NCBI RefSeq assembly: GCF_900156875.1
Contig: NZ_LT707408.1
Location: 246,958 to 310,957, forward strand
Length of the DNA stretch: 64,000 nt
Reading direction: 5' to 3'
Source of the DNA: Robertmurraya dakarensis
GTDB taxonomy: Bacteria; Bacillota; Bacilli; Bacillales; Cytobacillaceae
Positions 1-9,551 of the stretch are shown here, one piece after another (the first letter of the stretch is position 1; every line of letters starts with the position of its first letter). The position numbers and the translations under genes are program-made. The notes beneath the pieces were generated by a model, which searched no databases, had not been told where the DNA came from, and worked only from the letters and a program-made list of their open reading frames with translations.

Positions 1-841
1 TAAATTTAAAGAAGAAGTGGAAGCGGCTTCAGAAGGTAAAATTAAAGTTGAACTTTTCCCTAACTCTACTCTAGGTGGAGATAGAGATATGGCAGAAGGA
101 CTGCAAATTGGAACAGTTGACTTTGCTTTGATCGCAGGGGTTCTAGGTAACTTTGAACCTTCAATCCAGTTGCTAGAATTACCATACCTTATGAATAGTG
201 AAGAAGAGTTTGCAAAGGTTATTCATGGTGAAGTAGGACAAGAAATTGCTGATCGTGTATTAGAAGCTTCTGATATTAGAATCCTAAACTGGTGGGACCG
301 CGGTCCAAGACATGTAACTTCAAATAAGCCAATTAATAGCTTAGCAGATATTGAAGGTCTGAAAATTAGATTACCAGAAATTAAGGCAATGGAAGAAACT
401 TGGAAAGCAATGGGGGCTTCTCCGACTGCAATGGCATGGAGTGAAGTTTACACAGGACTTGAACAAAATGTAATTGAAGCTCAAGAAAACCCAATTCCAT
501 TCGCTTATGGCGGTAGAATTCATGAAGTACAAGATTACTTAGCTCTTACTGCGCACAAATATGAGTATGTAACATTAGCAATGAGTGAATTAACTTGGGG
601 CAAATTAACTCCAGAACAACAAGAAATCATTACAAATGCGGCCAATGCGGCAACTGAGTATGAAAATAGCTTAGTAAAAGATAAAACAGATGAAATTCTT
701 GAAACAATGAAGAGTGAAGGATTGCAGGTAACAACTCCAGATACAGAAGAGTTTGCTAAAGCTGCAAGAGCTGCTCATGAAGATTTTGCAAAAACAATTG
801 ACATTGATCTTTATAACAAAATTTTAGACGCGATTAAATAA
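1..841 (+). CDS. dctP: TRAP transporter solute-binding protein, DctP family (5' end outside window)
   Basis: Extracytoplasmic substrate-binding subunit of a tripartite ATP-independent periplasmic (TRAP) transporter for a carboxylate. The reading frame is open from base 2, so the signal peptide and N-terminal lobe start lie upstream of the window. Visible family landmarks are the GKIKVELFPNSTLGGDRDM segment near the start, the conserved WWDRGPRHVTSNKPI stretch with the Arg that usually clamps the substrate carboxylate, and LKIRLPE. The C-terminal helix ends DIDLYNKILDAIK. It is followed directly by dctQ and dctM, and then by otnK/otnC-like genes, so the ligand is probably a four-carbon sugar acid or a related hydroxy acid (inference). 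The family is certain; the ligand is not. Confidence 0.95.
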   Translation, partial: KFKEEVEAASEGKIKVELFPNSTLGGDRDMAEGLQIGTVDFALIAGVLGNFEPSIQLLELPYLMNSEEEFAKVIHGEVGQEIADRVLEASDIRILNWWDRGPRHVTSNKPINSLADIEGLKIRLPEIKAMEETWKAMGASPTAMAWSEVYTGLEQNVIEAQENPIPFAYGGRIHEVQDYLALTAHKYEYVTLAMSELTWGKLTPEQQEIITNAANAATEYENSLVKDKTDEILETMKSEGLQVTTPDTEEFAKAARAAHEDFAKTIDIDLYNKILDAIK

Positions 842-917
842 GGATGAAGAATATTGGCGGGAGTAAAGTTACCTTTGCTCCCATCAATTTTATCTTCGTT
901 AAGGGAGGGAGAATTGT

Positions 918-1394
918 GTGGAAAAGCTTGATAACATCCTCGTTAAATTCTTGTATTGGATATGCGCCTTACTCATGTTTCTAATGGTTACCATTATTAC
1001 TGCTCAAGTAATATCAAGATATGTCTTTGGCAATCCATTTACTTGGTCTGAAGAACTGGGGAGATATACATTTGTTTGGATGTCCTTCCTAGGTATGGCG
1101 GTGGGGATGAAATACGGTTCTCATATCGCATTAGATATTTTAGAAAAGAAACTAAAAGGCGTAAGCCAAAAGACTATTATTTTATTTAATAATTTACTTC
1201 TCTCGGTGTTTGGCTTTCTGCTGACGTACAGTGGTTTCCAGCTAGTTCAATTAGGTGCAAGACAAACTAGCCCTTCCTTGGGGATACCGATGCAGTATGT
1301 TTATATGGTGATTCCAATTTCAGGGATTATTTTATTATACTTCGTTATTAGTAACACTATTCAAAGTAACAAAAGAAAGGAGGAAGCAGTGTAA
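918..1394 (+). CDS. dctQ: TRAP transporter small permease, DctQ family
   Basis: Small four-helix membrane subunit of the TRAP transporter, 158 aa. It starts with GTG behind the strong ribosome-binding site AAGGGAGGGA at 901-910. Hydrophobic segments lie at about residues 8-33, 45-65, 88-110 and 128-145. The FTWSEELGRYTFVWMSFLG motif between helices 1 and 2 is the DctQ signature. The stop codon overlaps the start of dctM by one base (TAATG), which indicates translational coupling. Its job is to help DctM couple the solute-binding protein to the sodium gradient. No anomaly seen. Confidence 0.95.
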   Translation: MEKLDNILVKFLYWICALLMFLMVTIITAQVISRYVFGNPFTWSEELGRYTFVWMSFLGMAVGMKYGSHIALDILEKKLKGVSQKTIILFNNLLLSVFGFLLTYSGFQLVQLGARQTSPSLGIPMQYVYMVIPISGIILLYFVISNTIQSNKRKEEAV

Positions 1395-2656
1395 TGGGTG
1401 TGATATTGTTTGGTTTATTTGCTTTGTTTTTAATACTGGGAGTACCAATCGCTTTTGTACTAGCATTATCATCCATTGGAGCAATTTATTATGCTGATTA
1501 TCCGATTGTCGTACTGAGCCAAAGGCTGTTTACATCGCTTGACTCCTTTCCTTTAATGGCAATTCCTTTATTTATGTTAGCTGGATCCATAATGGGTCAT
1601 GGTGGTATTACTAAAAGAATCATTGACTTTGCTTTATCCATCGTTGGTAGTATCAAGGGGTCATTGGCTCATGTTGTTTCTATGAGTGGTGTAATGTTAG
1701 GAGGGATTTCTGGTTCGGGTGTTGCTGACGCTGCTGCATTAGCTTCAATAATGGTTCCAGAAATGAAGAGAAGAAAATATGATCTTGGTTTCTCTGCCGC
1801 ACTGGTTGCAGCATCAGGAAGTATAGGTCTTATCATTCCTCCGAGTATTGCGTTGATTATTTATGGGGTAACAACACAAGCTTCAATTGGTGATTTGTTC
1901 TTGGCGGGGATTGTCCCTGGGATTCTAATTGCACTAGGGTTCTTCCTTTATTCCTTCTATGTAGCAAAAAAGAATAACTACCCTGCAGAAGGAAAAGTGA
2001 GTTTCCCTGGGGTTTGGAAGAGCTTTAAATCAGCTATTTGGGCTTTGTTGATGCCGATTATTATCATTGTCGGTATTCGAGGTGGAGTGTTCACTGCAAC
2101 TGAAGGTGGAGCTATTATTTCGGTTTATGCACTAATAATTAGTATGTTTATTTATAAAGAATTAAAGATTAAGGATTTACCGAAAATCTTTTTTGAAGCT
2201 TCTGTTAGTACGGCTGTTATTTCTATTATTATTGCTGCTACTTCATTATTCAGTTGGTTATTATCAAGTCAGCAAATTCCTCAGCAAATTACAACTGCGC
2301 TTCTTGGAGTATCAGATAACCCGATTGTTATCTTGTTAATTATCAATCTTCTTCTTCTAGTTGTAGGGATGTTCCTAGATAGCTCACCAGCTATTATGCT
2401 TTTAGCGCCAATTCTTGGTCCGGTAGCAATTAATATGGGAGTCGATCCAGTTCAATTTGGATTAGTGATGGTAATCAACTTAACCATTGGATTATTAACT
2501 CCACCAGTAGGTACGGCTATGTATGTATCAAGTAATATATCGGGAGTGCCGATTATGAAACTTTCGAAAAGCCTAATACCATTCTGGCTCATTATGATAA
2601 CGGTCTTATTGTTAGTTACATTTGTGCCGGCGATAACGACTTTCTTCATTAAATAG
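1394..2656 (+). CDS. dctM: TRAP transporter large permease, DctM family
   Basis: Large membrane subunit of the TRAP transporter, 420 aa with about 11-12 hydrophobic segments, the usual length for the family. It forms the sodium-driven transport channel. The motifs GGISGSGVADAAALASIMVPEM (around residues 98-120), ASGSIGLIIPPSI and the late LLTPPVGTAMYV loop are typical of DctM and the related IT superfamily. It overlaps dctQ by one base and is followed after 42 bases by an otnK-like gene, so transporter and catabolic enzymes appear to form one operon. Confidence 0.95.
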   Translation: MGVILFGLFALFLILGVPIAFVLALSSIGAIYYADYPIVVLSQRLFTSLDSFPLMAIPLFMLAGSIMGHGGITKRIIDFALSIVGSIKGSLAHVVSMSGVMLGGISGSGVADAAALASIMVPEMKRRKYDLGFSAALVAASGSIGLIIPPSIALIIYGVTTQASIGDLFLAGIVPGILIALGFFLYSFYVAKKNNYPAEGKVSFPGVWKSFKSAIWALLMPIIIIVGIRGGVFTATEGGAIISVYALIISMFIYKELKIKDLPKIFFEASVSTAVISIIIAATSLFSWLLSSQQIPQQITTALLGVSDNPIVILLIINLLLLVVGMFLDSSPAIMLLAPILGPVAINMGVDPVQFGLVMVINLTIGLLTPPVGTAMYVSSNISGVPIMKLSKSLIPFWLIMITVLLLVTFVPAITTFFIK

Positions 2657-2698
2657 TGTCTCAGGTATTAAAAGATATAAATTTGAAAGGAGTCTATT

Positions 2699-3979
2699 AT
2701 GAGTAAAATCGTATTAGGGATTGTCGCGGATGATTTTTCTGGTGCCAGCGATGCAGCATCGTTTCTAGTTGAACAAGGAATTAAAACGTTACTGTTTAAT
2801 GGCGTGCCAAGTGAGGATCTTCAGGCCTCAGAAGAAAAAATTGCCGTGGTCGTTGCCTTAAAAACTCGAACGGAAGAAACTTCAAAGGCAGTTTCTGAAA
2901 GCTTAGAGGCTTTCAACTGGTTGAAAAAGAACGGTGCAGAGCAGTTGTATGTAAAATATTGCTCAACATTTGATTCGACTAAAGATGGAAATATCGGCCC
3001 AATTATTGATAGTGTCCTTGAAACGTACAATATAAAGTACACGATTATTGCCCCAGCACTTCCGGTGAATGGAAGAACGGTTGAAGACGGTCACTTGATC
3101 GTTAATGGAGTGCCTTTGAATGAAACACATATGAAGGATCATCCTTTGACACCGATGTGGGATTCTGATCTTGCTAAATTAATGGAACCGCAAGGGAAAT
3201 ATCAAAGCTTAAAAATTAACCATGAATTGTTGAAGTTAAGTAATGAAGAAATTCTCAAAGTAATCGATGAGTTTGGCCAGGATAAAGAACATTTTTATGT
3301 TATTCCAGATTATTATGAAGAAGAACATGCTCAGAAAATCATTGAGCTATTTGGGGATTTGTCACTTTTAACAGGCGGATCGGGTCTCATGGCTGGGCTT
3401 GGCCGTAAATACCGAAAGGATTTGGATGCTAAGTCTGAACAGGTGCCAAGTCCGACTACTGGAAAAGCGATTATCTTGGCAGGAAGTTGCTCGGCGGCGA
3501 CACTGGGACAGATAGAAGAATATAAAAATACAAATGGAACTTCTTTCAGAATTGATCCTTTGCAACTAGTAGAGGGGACTCAAACAAAGGAAGAGCTATG
3601 GGAGAGTATTCAGGCAGCGAATGAGGATTCTGTTTTAGTGTACAGTTCTGATAAGCCGGATAATGTAAAGGAAGCGCAAAGAGCTGGCAGGGAGGTTGTT
3701 TCAGGACTTCTTGAGAAGACAACTGCATTTCTTGCTAAAAAGGCTGTTGAAAGCGGTTATAATCGCATTATTGTAGCGGGCGGGGAAACGTCAGGTGCAG
3801 TAACGAAGATCCTTGGGTACGATTCCTACCAAATTGGTGAGAGTATTGCTCCGGGGGTACCAATTATGATGCCGCTAAAGAATGAAAAATTGAGATTAGT
3901 ATTGAAGTCTGGTAATTTCGGTCAAAAGGATTTCTTCACGAAAGCTGTTGATATGACAAAGGGGAATTTTAATGACTAG
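2699..3979 (+). CDS. otnK: Four-carbon acid sugar kinase family protein, 3-oxo-tetronate kinase (OtnK-like)
   Basis: Kinase of the OtnK/DUF1537 family, 426 aa, which phosphorylates 3-oxo-tetronate (or a related 3-keto sugar acid) at O4 using ATP. The N-terminal domain opens with VADDFSGASDAASFLVEQG (residues 8-26), the family hallmark for substrate binding. The C-terminal nucleotide-binding domain contains AGGETSGAV, SIAPGVPIMMPL and KSGNFGQKDFF. ATG is preceded by GAAAGGAG. It overlaps the following aldolase gene by 8 bases. With the upstream TRAP genes it fits an uptake, phosphorylation and decarboxylation route. The related kinases DtnK and LtnK/DenK cannot be excluded by eye. Confidence 0.88.
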   Translation: MSKIVLGIVADDFSGASDAASFLVEQGIKTLLFNGVPSEDLQASEEKIAVVVALKTRTEETSKAVSESLEAFNWLKKNGAEQLYVKYCSTFDSTKDGNIGPIIDSVLETYNIKYTIIAPALPVNGRTVEDGHLIVNGVPLNETHMKDHPLTPMWDSDLAKLMEPQGKYQSLKINHELLKLSNEEILKVIDEFGQDKEHFYVIPDYYEEEHAQKIIELFGDLSLLTGGSGLMAGLGRKYRKDLDAKSEQVPSPTTGKAIILAGSCSAATLGQIEEYKNTNGTSFRIDPLQLVEGTQTKEELWESIQAANEDSVLVYSSDKPDNVKEAQRAGREVVSGLLEKTTAFLAKKAVESGYNRIIVAGGETSGAVTKILGYDSYQIGESIAPGVPIMMPLKNEKLRLVLKSGNFGQKDFFTKAVDMTKGNFND

Positions 3980-4568
3980 TCTAGAGAACAAATTAAAAGA
4001 AGCAATTTGGATTGCGAAAACATTGTATGATCGAGATAAAGCAACGGGTTCTTCGGCTAATTTGAGTTTCCTTCACGAAGGAAATATATATATTACGGGT
4101 ACGGGAACTTGTTTTGGTACCTTAACAGAAGATGATTTTTCCGTATTGAGCAGAGATGGGGAACATATAAGCGGAATTAAACCAAGCAAGGAATTTCCAC
4201 TGCATAAGACTTATTATGATAAAAGTTCATCCATTCAGGCTGTTATTCATACGCATAGCTTCTATTCAACGCTATGGTCTTGTTTAAAGCATCGTAATGA
4301 AAAGGATATTATTCCTTCCTATACACCATATTTAAAGATGAAGCTTGGAACTGTGGGGCTAGTACCGTATGGTAAGCCGGGTTCTAAGGAACTCTTTGAC
4401 TTTTTTGAGGAGCGCATTAATGACAGTGATGGCTATATCCTGCAAAACCATGGACCGGTCGTGGGGGATAAGGACCTAATGTCGGCGTTTTACGTATTAG
4501 AGGAACTCGAAGAGAGTGCAAGGATCGCTTGGGAACTTCGTAATGAGGATGCGAATTTAATTGAATAG
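3972..4568 (+). CDS. otnC: Class II aldolase family, 3-oxo-tetronate 4-phosphate decarboxylase (OtnC-like)
   Basis: Class II aldolase/adducin-fold metalloenzyme, 198 aa, close to the usual 200-220. It would decarboxylate 3-oxo-tetronate 4-phosphate to dihydroxyacetone phosphate, the step after OtnK. Visible active-site features: catalytic Glu74 in PSKE, metal ligands His93 and His95 in VIHTHS, and a third His at about 160 in QNHGPVVG. The start overlaps the kinase gene, so the two are translationally coupled. The 3-oxo-tetronate isomerase (OtnI) and a substrate dehydrogenase are not seen downstream; they may lie upstream of the window or elsewhere. A terminator follows at once. Confidence 0.85.
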   Translation: MTSLENKLKEAIWIAKTLYDRDKATGSSANLSFLHEGNIYITGTGTCFGTLTEDDFSVLSRDGEHISGIKPSKEFPLHKTYYDKSSSIQAVIHTHSFYSTLWSCLKHRNEKDIIPSYTPYLKMKLGTVGLVPYGKPGSKELFDFFEERINDSDGYILQNHGPVVGDKDLMSAFYVLEELEESARIAWELRNEDANLIE

Positions 4569-4575
4569 ACTATTA

Positions 4576-4606
4576 AGGGGTGTCCTGTTTGGATGCCCTC
4601 TTTTTG
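4576..4606 (+). terminator. Rho-independent terminator of the TRAP/otn operon
   Basis: Stem AGGGTGTCC / GGATGCCCT with a 5-base loop (two G-U pairs), followed by TTTTT, 7 bases after the otnC stop codon. Confidence 0.85.
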
Positions 4607-4655
4607 ATGATGGCAAGTAAGTTTGCACATAAAACGGGATTAAGGCCGTTCTTAT

Positions 4656-4701
4656 AAAGCCTTCGGTTCGTTCAGTGATGAACAAATCGAGGGCTTTTTG
4701 T
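4656..4701 (+). terminator. Second hairpin with T-run behind the otn operon
   Basis: AAAGCC-TCG on the left pairs with CGA-GGCTTT on the right (4656-4670 with 4686-4698), followed by a T-rich stretch. It is probably a second terminator separating the otn operon from the pilus region. Confidence 0.6.
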
Positions 4702-5164
4702 TTGGAAATATATGTTTAACTAAAACCATTTTCTTATATGAAGGTAAATTTTTTGTTGTTAAAGTTGTTGGTTTCAGAAAATTGGTACAAGCTGTGCTTC
4801 TTGTTCTGCGTAAAAAGGTAAAAAAGAGGGATAAATACCCATAAAATTTAACATTTGTAATATTAGACCCGTCAAAATTACAAATATTGCAATTGGAAGG
4901 GGACCCCAATTGTATTTTTTACCTAATCGTAACTATATCTTTATACCTGTATAATATTTTGATTTCAAGGTATCGATAGGGAAAAACTAACAGACAAAAT
5001 TCGACATTGTCCCTAGAAAGTTTGACGCATTTGTGAACAGGTGGTAGTTATTATATAGGCAATTTTAAAAGGATTGTAGTTTGTGAGAGTTTAGGACAAT
5101 AAAGTAAGAGGAATATACCCTCGGTATGTTCCGAGTCACTTAAATTTTAGGAGAGAATAATTAG
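4702..5164. other. Intergenic region in front of the Tad pilus cluster
   Basis: No gene is supported here. It contains a terminator-like inverted repeat (CAATTGG 4890-4896 with CCAATTG 4906-4912, then TATTTTTT), a candidate promoter at 5031-5059, and a small hairpin CTCGG/CCGAG around 5121-5135 in the likely leader of cpaB. Confidence 0.6.
5031..5059 (+). promoter_or_regulatory. Candidate sigma-A promoter of the Tad pilus operon
   Basis: TTGTGA (5031-5036) and TATAGG (5054-5059) are separated by 17 bases, about 105 bases upstream of the cpaB start. This would give a leader of about 100 nt. The assignment is by consensus only. Confidence 0.4.
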
Positions 5165-5935
5165 ATGTTAGAGTCGAAAAGAAGAGCGATTATCTTTATT
5201 ACTATTTCAATATTGCTCGCTGTCATAGCGGGTTTTATGTTCCTGATGAAGGTGAATGAAATGAATGAAAGTTTGGGAGGGACAACAAAGGTATATGCAG
5301 CAAACAAAGACATAAATCCGAGAACGATTATAGCCCCTGAAGATATTAAAGTAATAGATCTCCCAAATAAGTATTTTGTTGAAGGCTCTTACATTAAGGT
5401 TGACGATGCAGAGGATATAACCAATCAAGTGTCTATTGTTTCATTGAAAGAGGACACAATCATAACAAGAAGTGTATTAAAGGAATTCTCCAATGTTGGA
5501 GATCCAAACAATAGACTTGTAAGAATTGTAAGAGGTGAAAAGGTGTTATTTGATGAAGTGGTTGAGAATAATGATTTAGTGGATATTATTGTTTCACATC
5601 AATTTGATGGTTCGCCCAAAACGGAAATCTTTATGTCAGATGTAACTGTATTTAGAGCGATTACATCTGACGATAAATTTGCTGGCGTTGATCTAGAAGT
5701 AGCAAAAGAAGATGCTCCAAAATTAATTCACATGCAAAATTATGCAGACAGTATCAGGGTTTTAAAGGCTAGCGGTGGCCAGGAAGAACCAAAAAAGGAA
5801 GCACCCAAAGAAGAAAAATCTGAACAGAAACCAACAGCACCAGCAGCGCAGCCTGAAAAGCCGCAGGAGAAGTCTGCCCCACAACCACAGCAGCAAACTC
5901 CTACCCAGCCTGCTCAGCAGCAAGGACAGAGTTAA
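5165..5935 (+). CDS. cpaB: Flp pilus assembly protein CpaB/RcpC-like (SAF domain)
   Basis: 256 aa. A single hydrophobic segment (about residues 8-28) anchors the protein. A SAF/CpaB domain follows (VYAANKDINPRTIIAPEDIKV), then an RcpC-like beta domain to about residue 200, then a Lys/Glu-rich and Pro/Gln-rich tail to the end. CpaB/RcpC supports Flp pilus assembly; in monoderms it would sit at the outer face of the membrane and perhaps reach into the wall through the low-complexity tail (inference). It is the first gene of the tad operon and has a good RBS (TAGGAGAG). The tail is longer than in many homologues. Confidence 0.88.
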   Translation: MLESKRRAIIFITISILLAVIAGFMFLMKVNEMNESLGGTTKVYAANKDINPRTIIAPEDIKVIDLPNKYFVEGSYIKVDDAEDITNQVSIVSLKEDTIITRSVLKEFSNVGDPNNRLVRIVRGEKVLFDEVVENNDLVDIIVSHQFDGSPKTEIFMSDVTVFRAITSDDKFAGVDLEVAKEDAPKLIHMQNYADSIRVLKASGGQEEPKKEAPKEEKSEQKPTAPAAQPEKPQEKSAPQPQQQTPTQPAQQQGQS

Positions 5936-6002
5936 GGCTGAAGAACTTTAATTTTACTTATATAACTAGAATGAAAGAATTATAGAGGTCGGAGGTACTT
6001 AC

Positions 6003-7169
6003 ATGAGTTCGGGAAGCAATATTCTACTTGTTAGTGATGACAAGTTAATAACTGAACAGATTTCTCAGCAGGCATTGTCGATGTATCCTGGTTTGCAGCA
6101 GGCTACACCATCTGATGTTCGAATAGAAATTGACCGGATAGCGCCAGATGTTGTATTGCTTGTAAATCCAGAGGATGAATCGGGCATTGAACTTATTCAA
6201 TACATACACAGTGAATATCCGAATATCATTATTGTCTTTATAGCAAAACAACAGGACTTTTTGCTGCTGCGCGATGCATCAAGAGCTGGAGTCACAGACT
6301 TCTTTGTTCTCCCTGATGAATTAAGCCAATTTAGTGATCGGATGGAAAGAATTCTGTTGATTGCAAAGGAGCAAAGCAATAATGGTGGATTACAGAGTAT
6401 CACCTCCAATTCAGGTTTAAGAAGGGGCCGGGGACAGATCATTTCTTTTTATAGTGGCAAAGGAGGCAGCGGTACGACACTGCTTGCTAGTACATTTGCT
6501 CAAACGCTTAAGTTTGAATCAACCGCTCAGGTCATTATGATTGATATGAACCTGCAATTCGGCGGGGCAGATATGTATTTAGGGTTAGAAAGTAATCGTT
6601 CGCTAGCTGCTTTGAAACCAGTAATTAATGAATTGAATGAAAACCATATTCGTAATGTCAGTGATAAAGAACCTTATTCTAAGATGGAAATCTTATTGAG
6701 TCCTAGAGACGCGGAAATAGGAGAAGGGTTGAACGAGGACTTTTTCACAAAATTACTTCGAGCGTGTAGAAGAAGCTATGATTTTGTCGTTGTAGATCTG
6801 CCATCTAATATGACTGCAAACACGTATGTCGCATTAGAGGAAGCTGATATGATCTATTATGTATTGAATCTTGATACTCCATCTCTTCACGTTATGAAGC
6901 ATGTAGAAGAATTATTTAAACGTCTAGGAATGGATACAGAAGACCGTCTGAAAATTGTCGTAAATCAAAAAGGAAGAGACAACGAGCTTACACCTGCAGA
7001 TGTGAAAAACCTACTTAATGCATCAGTCAGTGCTGAAATAAGAAGAGACATAAAAGGTATTCAGACCCTTATTAATAAAGGAGAACCTTTAAGAAAGGCA
7101 TCGAAGGAAAAAAAGCTAACCCCTGTTGCAAAAGATGTTCGTAAGTGGGTCCTATCTCTTCTTAAATAG
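6003..7169 (+). CDS. cpaE: CpaE/TadZ-like pilus localisation ATPase (receiver-like domain plus ParA/MinD fold)
   Basis: 388 aa. The N-terminal 120 residues resemble an atypical response-regulator receiver. The C-terminal part has the SIMIBI ATPase fold with GKGGSGTT (residues 152-159), IDMNLQFGGADMYLGL (switch region) and VVVDLPSN. The P-loop has Thr where ParA/MinD proteins have the second Lys-Thr/Ser; CpaE and TadZ proteins commonly carry such atypical Walker A motifs. The role in the family is to localise the pilus machine at a site in the cell. It lies 67 bases after cpaB and 100 bases before cpaF, in the same direction. Confidence 0.9.
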   Translation: MSSGSNILLVSDDKLITEQISQQALSMYPGLQQATPSDVRIEIDRIAPDVVLLVNPEDESGIELIQYIHSEYPNIIIVFIAKQQDFLLLRDASRAGVTDFFVLPDELSQFSDRMERILLIAKEQSNNGGLQSITSNSGLRRGRGQIISFYSGKGGSGTTLLASTFAQTLKFESTAQVIMIDMNLQFGGADMYLGLESNRSLAALKPVINELNENHIRNVSDKEPYSKMEILLSPRDAEIGEGLNEDFFTKLLRACRRSYDFVVVDLPSNMTANTYVALEEADMIYYVLNLDTPSLHVMKHVEELFKRLGMDTEDRLKIVVNQKGRDNELTPADVKNLLNASVSAEIRRDIKGIQTLINKGEPLRKASKEKKLTPVAKDVRKWVLSLLK

Positions 7170-7269
7170 ATAAAAGGCATATTTTAAGTGCAGGAGGGCT
7201 TTGAGAGCTATAAATGCTCCTTTCAAGGAAAATAGCTCTGCTAAAAAAAGCAGGGAGGAGGGTAAAAGG

Positions 7270-8643
7270 ATGTCTTTATTTAATCGTATGGGAATGAGAC
7301 AACAGGAGAAAAACGAGACACAAATAAACTATTCTACATACGGAAGTCCTTACATCGAGGAGCTCATCGAACATTATAAGGCGAGATTGTTAAAGGAAAC
7401 CAATCTTGAGCAGCTAACGAGCTTAAGTCAGGGAGAAAGACGACTTGCGATTGAACGATTAATAAGTCAGTTTATGACCGAGGAAAAAGTGGTTATATCA
7501 AAAAGCGATAAAGAAAACTTGCTTACACGACTAATCGATGAATCCGTTGGTTTCGGCCCTCTAGAGCCACTGCTAAATGATGATGAAATAACTGAGATCT
7601 TAATTAATGGCCATAAAGAGGTTTATATCGAGAAGAGGGGACAACTGCAGTTAACGAATCTGCAGTTCCGTGACGAGGACCATGTCAGACATATAATTGA
7701 CAGGGTAGTTGCACCACTCGGAAGACGTATAGATGAAAGTTCACCGATGGTCGATGCCCGTTTGCATGATGGAAGTCGTGTTAACGCAGTAATTCCTCCT
7801 GTGAGTTTGAACGGAACCTTAATCTCAATAAGAAAGTTCCGAGCAGATCCTTTTAGAATGAGTGATCTAATCGAATTTGGTTCATTGAATGAATCGATGG
7901 CTCAATTTATACAGGCAGCCGTTTTCTCTAAAATGAGTGTTCTTATATCAGGGGGTACTGGTAGTGGTAAAACAACTCTCCTTAATGCATTAGCCAGAGC
8001 CATTCCAAACGGGGAAAGGGTCATTACAATTGAAGACTCAGCCGAGCTAAGATTAGACCGTCCAAATGTTGTTGGAATGGAAGCACGTCCTCCGAACGTC
8101 GAGGGGAAAGGAGAGATTACGATTCGTCAATTGGTCAGAAATGCACTTAGGATGAGGCCGGACCGTATTATCGTTGGTGAGGTGCGTGGTGCTGAAGCAT
8201 TCGATATGCTACAAGCGATGAATACAGGTCATGAGGGTTCCCTTACGACTGTTCATGCCAATTCTCCGCTCGATGCTCTAAAGCGTGTGGAGGGCATGGT
8301 CATTATGGCTGGAATGGATTTACCATCCAAAGTCATTAGAGAATATATAGTTGGAGCTCTTGATTTAATTGTTCAAGGAACACGCCTGCCTGATGGACAG
8401 AGAAAACTAGTTTCCATTTCAGAAGTGGTGAAAAGACCTGATGGTAGTGCAGATATTCAAGAAATCTTTAAATTTAAACGAACTGGTATAGATGGTGACG
8501 GTAAGGTACTGGGTTATTTTACACCAACAGGTATTATTCCTGATTGCTTAGATAGATTGCGAGTGTTTGGTGCAGATATCGACGAATCTATCTTTGCTGC
8601 CGAAGAAGAGGTGAGCGTTAATGACCATATCTATACTCTATAG
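7270..8643 (+). CDS. cpaF: Tad/Flp pilus assembly ATPase CpaF (TadA)
   Basis: Secretion ATPase that powers extension, and in Tad systems also retraction, of the Flp pilus. The frame is open from TTG at 7201, but ATG 7270 is chosen because GGGAGGAGG lies just before it; this gives 457 aa. The Walker A motif is [12 protein letters not shown] (Lys234), the Asp/Walker B region is [12 protein letters not shown], and the His box is [14 protein letters not shown]. The N-terminal domain carries [14 protein letters not shown], typical of CpaF. It overlaps tadB by 23 bases. Confidence 0.96.
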   Translation: MSLFNRMGMRQQEKNETQINYSTYGSPYIEELIEHYKARLLKETNLEQLTSLSQGERRLAIERLISQFMTEEKVVISKSDKENLLTRLIDESVGFGPLEPLLNDDEITEILINGHKEVYIEKRGQLQLTNLQFRDEDHVRHIIDRVVAPLGRRIDESSPMVDARLHDGSRVNAVIPPVSLNGTLISIRKFRADPFRMSDLIEFGSLNESMAQFIQAAVFSKMSVLISGGTGSGKTTLLNALARAIPNGERVITIEDSAELRLDRPNVVGMEARPPNVEGKGEITIRQLVRNALRMRPDRIIVGEVRGAEAFDMLQAMNTGHEGSLTTVHANSPLDALKRVEGMVIMAGMDLPSKVIREYIVGALDLIVQGTRLPDGQRKLVSISEVVKRPDGSADIQEIFKFKRTGIDGDGKVLGYFTPTGIIPDCLDRLRVFGADIDESIFAAEEEVSVNDHIYTL

Positions 8644-9547
8644 TTTGGCAGTACTTTTCGGCCTCTGGGGGCTTTATAACCTACTGGGCTATCGAAATTC
8701 AAAAAAAGAATGGCGAAACAAGGTCGGTAGGCTGTTTGGAAATAACAAAAAACGTAAAAGCTTTATTCTTGTTCTTGGAGACAAACTAGATGAGACAAAG
8801 TTCGGTCAAAAAACGACTGAGCAATTAAGGCGTGCCAACATTCAGTTGATGCCCTCGGAATTCTATGGAATATTGCTATTCGGTGTTTTCGCAGCTGCAT
8901 TATTATTAAATACTTTCTTTGGAATTAAATTTCCTCTTAATATTCTAATTTCCTTTGTTGTGATGGAGGTACTTAGACGTGGGTTGTTTATTATCCGCCG
9001 TAATAAATTTGAAGAAAGAATGAATGATCAGCTTCCAGAGATATGCAGGATATTAGCGAATGCTACGAGGTCAGGAATGACATTAACACAAGGTATCGGA
9101 ATTGCTGCTCAGGAGCTGAATGAACCAGCAAAGTCTGAGTTTAACAGACTTTATGGAGAAATTCAGCTTGGGGTTGATTTTAATCGAGCCTTAAAGAATA
9201 TGCAAAAAAGAATTCCTTCAAGAGAGTTTCAATTGTTTGCGGCGACCCTTCTCATTCAAAAACAAGCAGGAGGGAATATTCACGCCGTTATGGATGAAAT
9301 GGGACAGACAATGGAAGAAAGAAAGTTATTGCTGCAGGAAATTAAAACAATGACAGCTGAACAACGATATATTGCTTATATTGTTCCTGTTCTTCCAGTT
9401 TTCTTGCTCTTAGTCATGAACAATATCAATGAAGGCTTTATTGATCCTTTATTTTCAGGGATTGGGTTAGTGTTGCTAGCGGTATTTGTAATAGGAACAG
9501 TGTTAACTTTCTTTTTAATAAAAAAAGTGACCAATATAAGGGTGTAA
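8621..9547 (+). CDS. tadB: Tad pilus inner-membrane platform protein TadB
   Basis: 308 aa, T2SF (GspF-like) family platform protein that works with TadC and the CpaF ATPase. It has one hydrophobic segment at the N terminus, two around residues 80-120, a cytoplasmic T2SF domain (DQLPEICRILANATRSGMTL to about QTMEERK), and two C-terminal membrane segments. It starts inside the end of cpaF, so it is coupled, and tadC follows after 4 bases. Confidence 0.92.
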   Translation: MTISILYSLAVLFGLWGLYNLLGYRNSKKEWRNKVGRLFGNNKKRKSFILVLGDKLDETKFGQKTTEQLRRANIQLMPSEFYGILLFGVFAAALLLNTFFGIKFPLNILISFVVMEVLRRGLFIIRRNKFEERMNDQLPEICRILANATRSGMTLTQGIGIAAQELNEPAKSEFNRLYGEIQLGVDFNRALKNMQKRIPSREFQLFAATLLIQKQAGGNIHAVMDEMGQTMEERKLLLQEIKTMTAEQRYIAYIVPVLPVFLLLVMNNINEGFIDPLFSGIGLVLLAVFVIGTVLTFFLIKKVTNIRV

Positions 9548-9551
9548 TTGT

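Noticed and set aside
4652..4909. 85-codon minus-strand frame before the tad operon
   Set aside because: It consists of terminator hairpins and AT-rich spacer; no RBS or domain-like composition.
4986..5050. Cyclic di-GMP riboswitch in front of the tad operon
   Set aside because: The conserved GEMM core and tetraloop receptor bases are absent.
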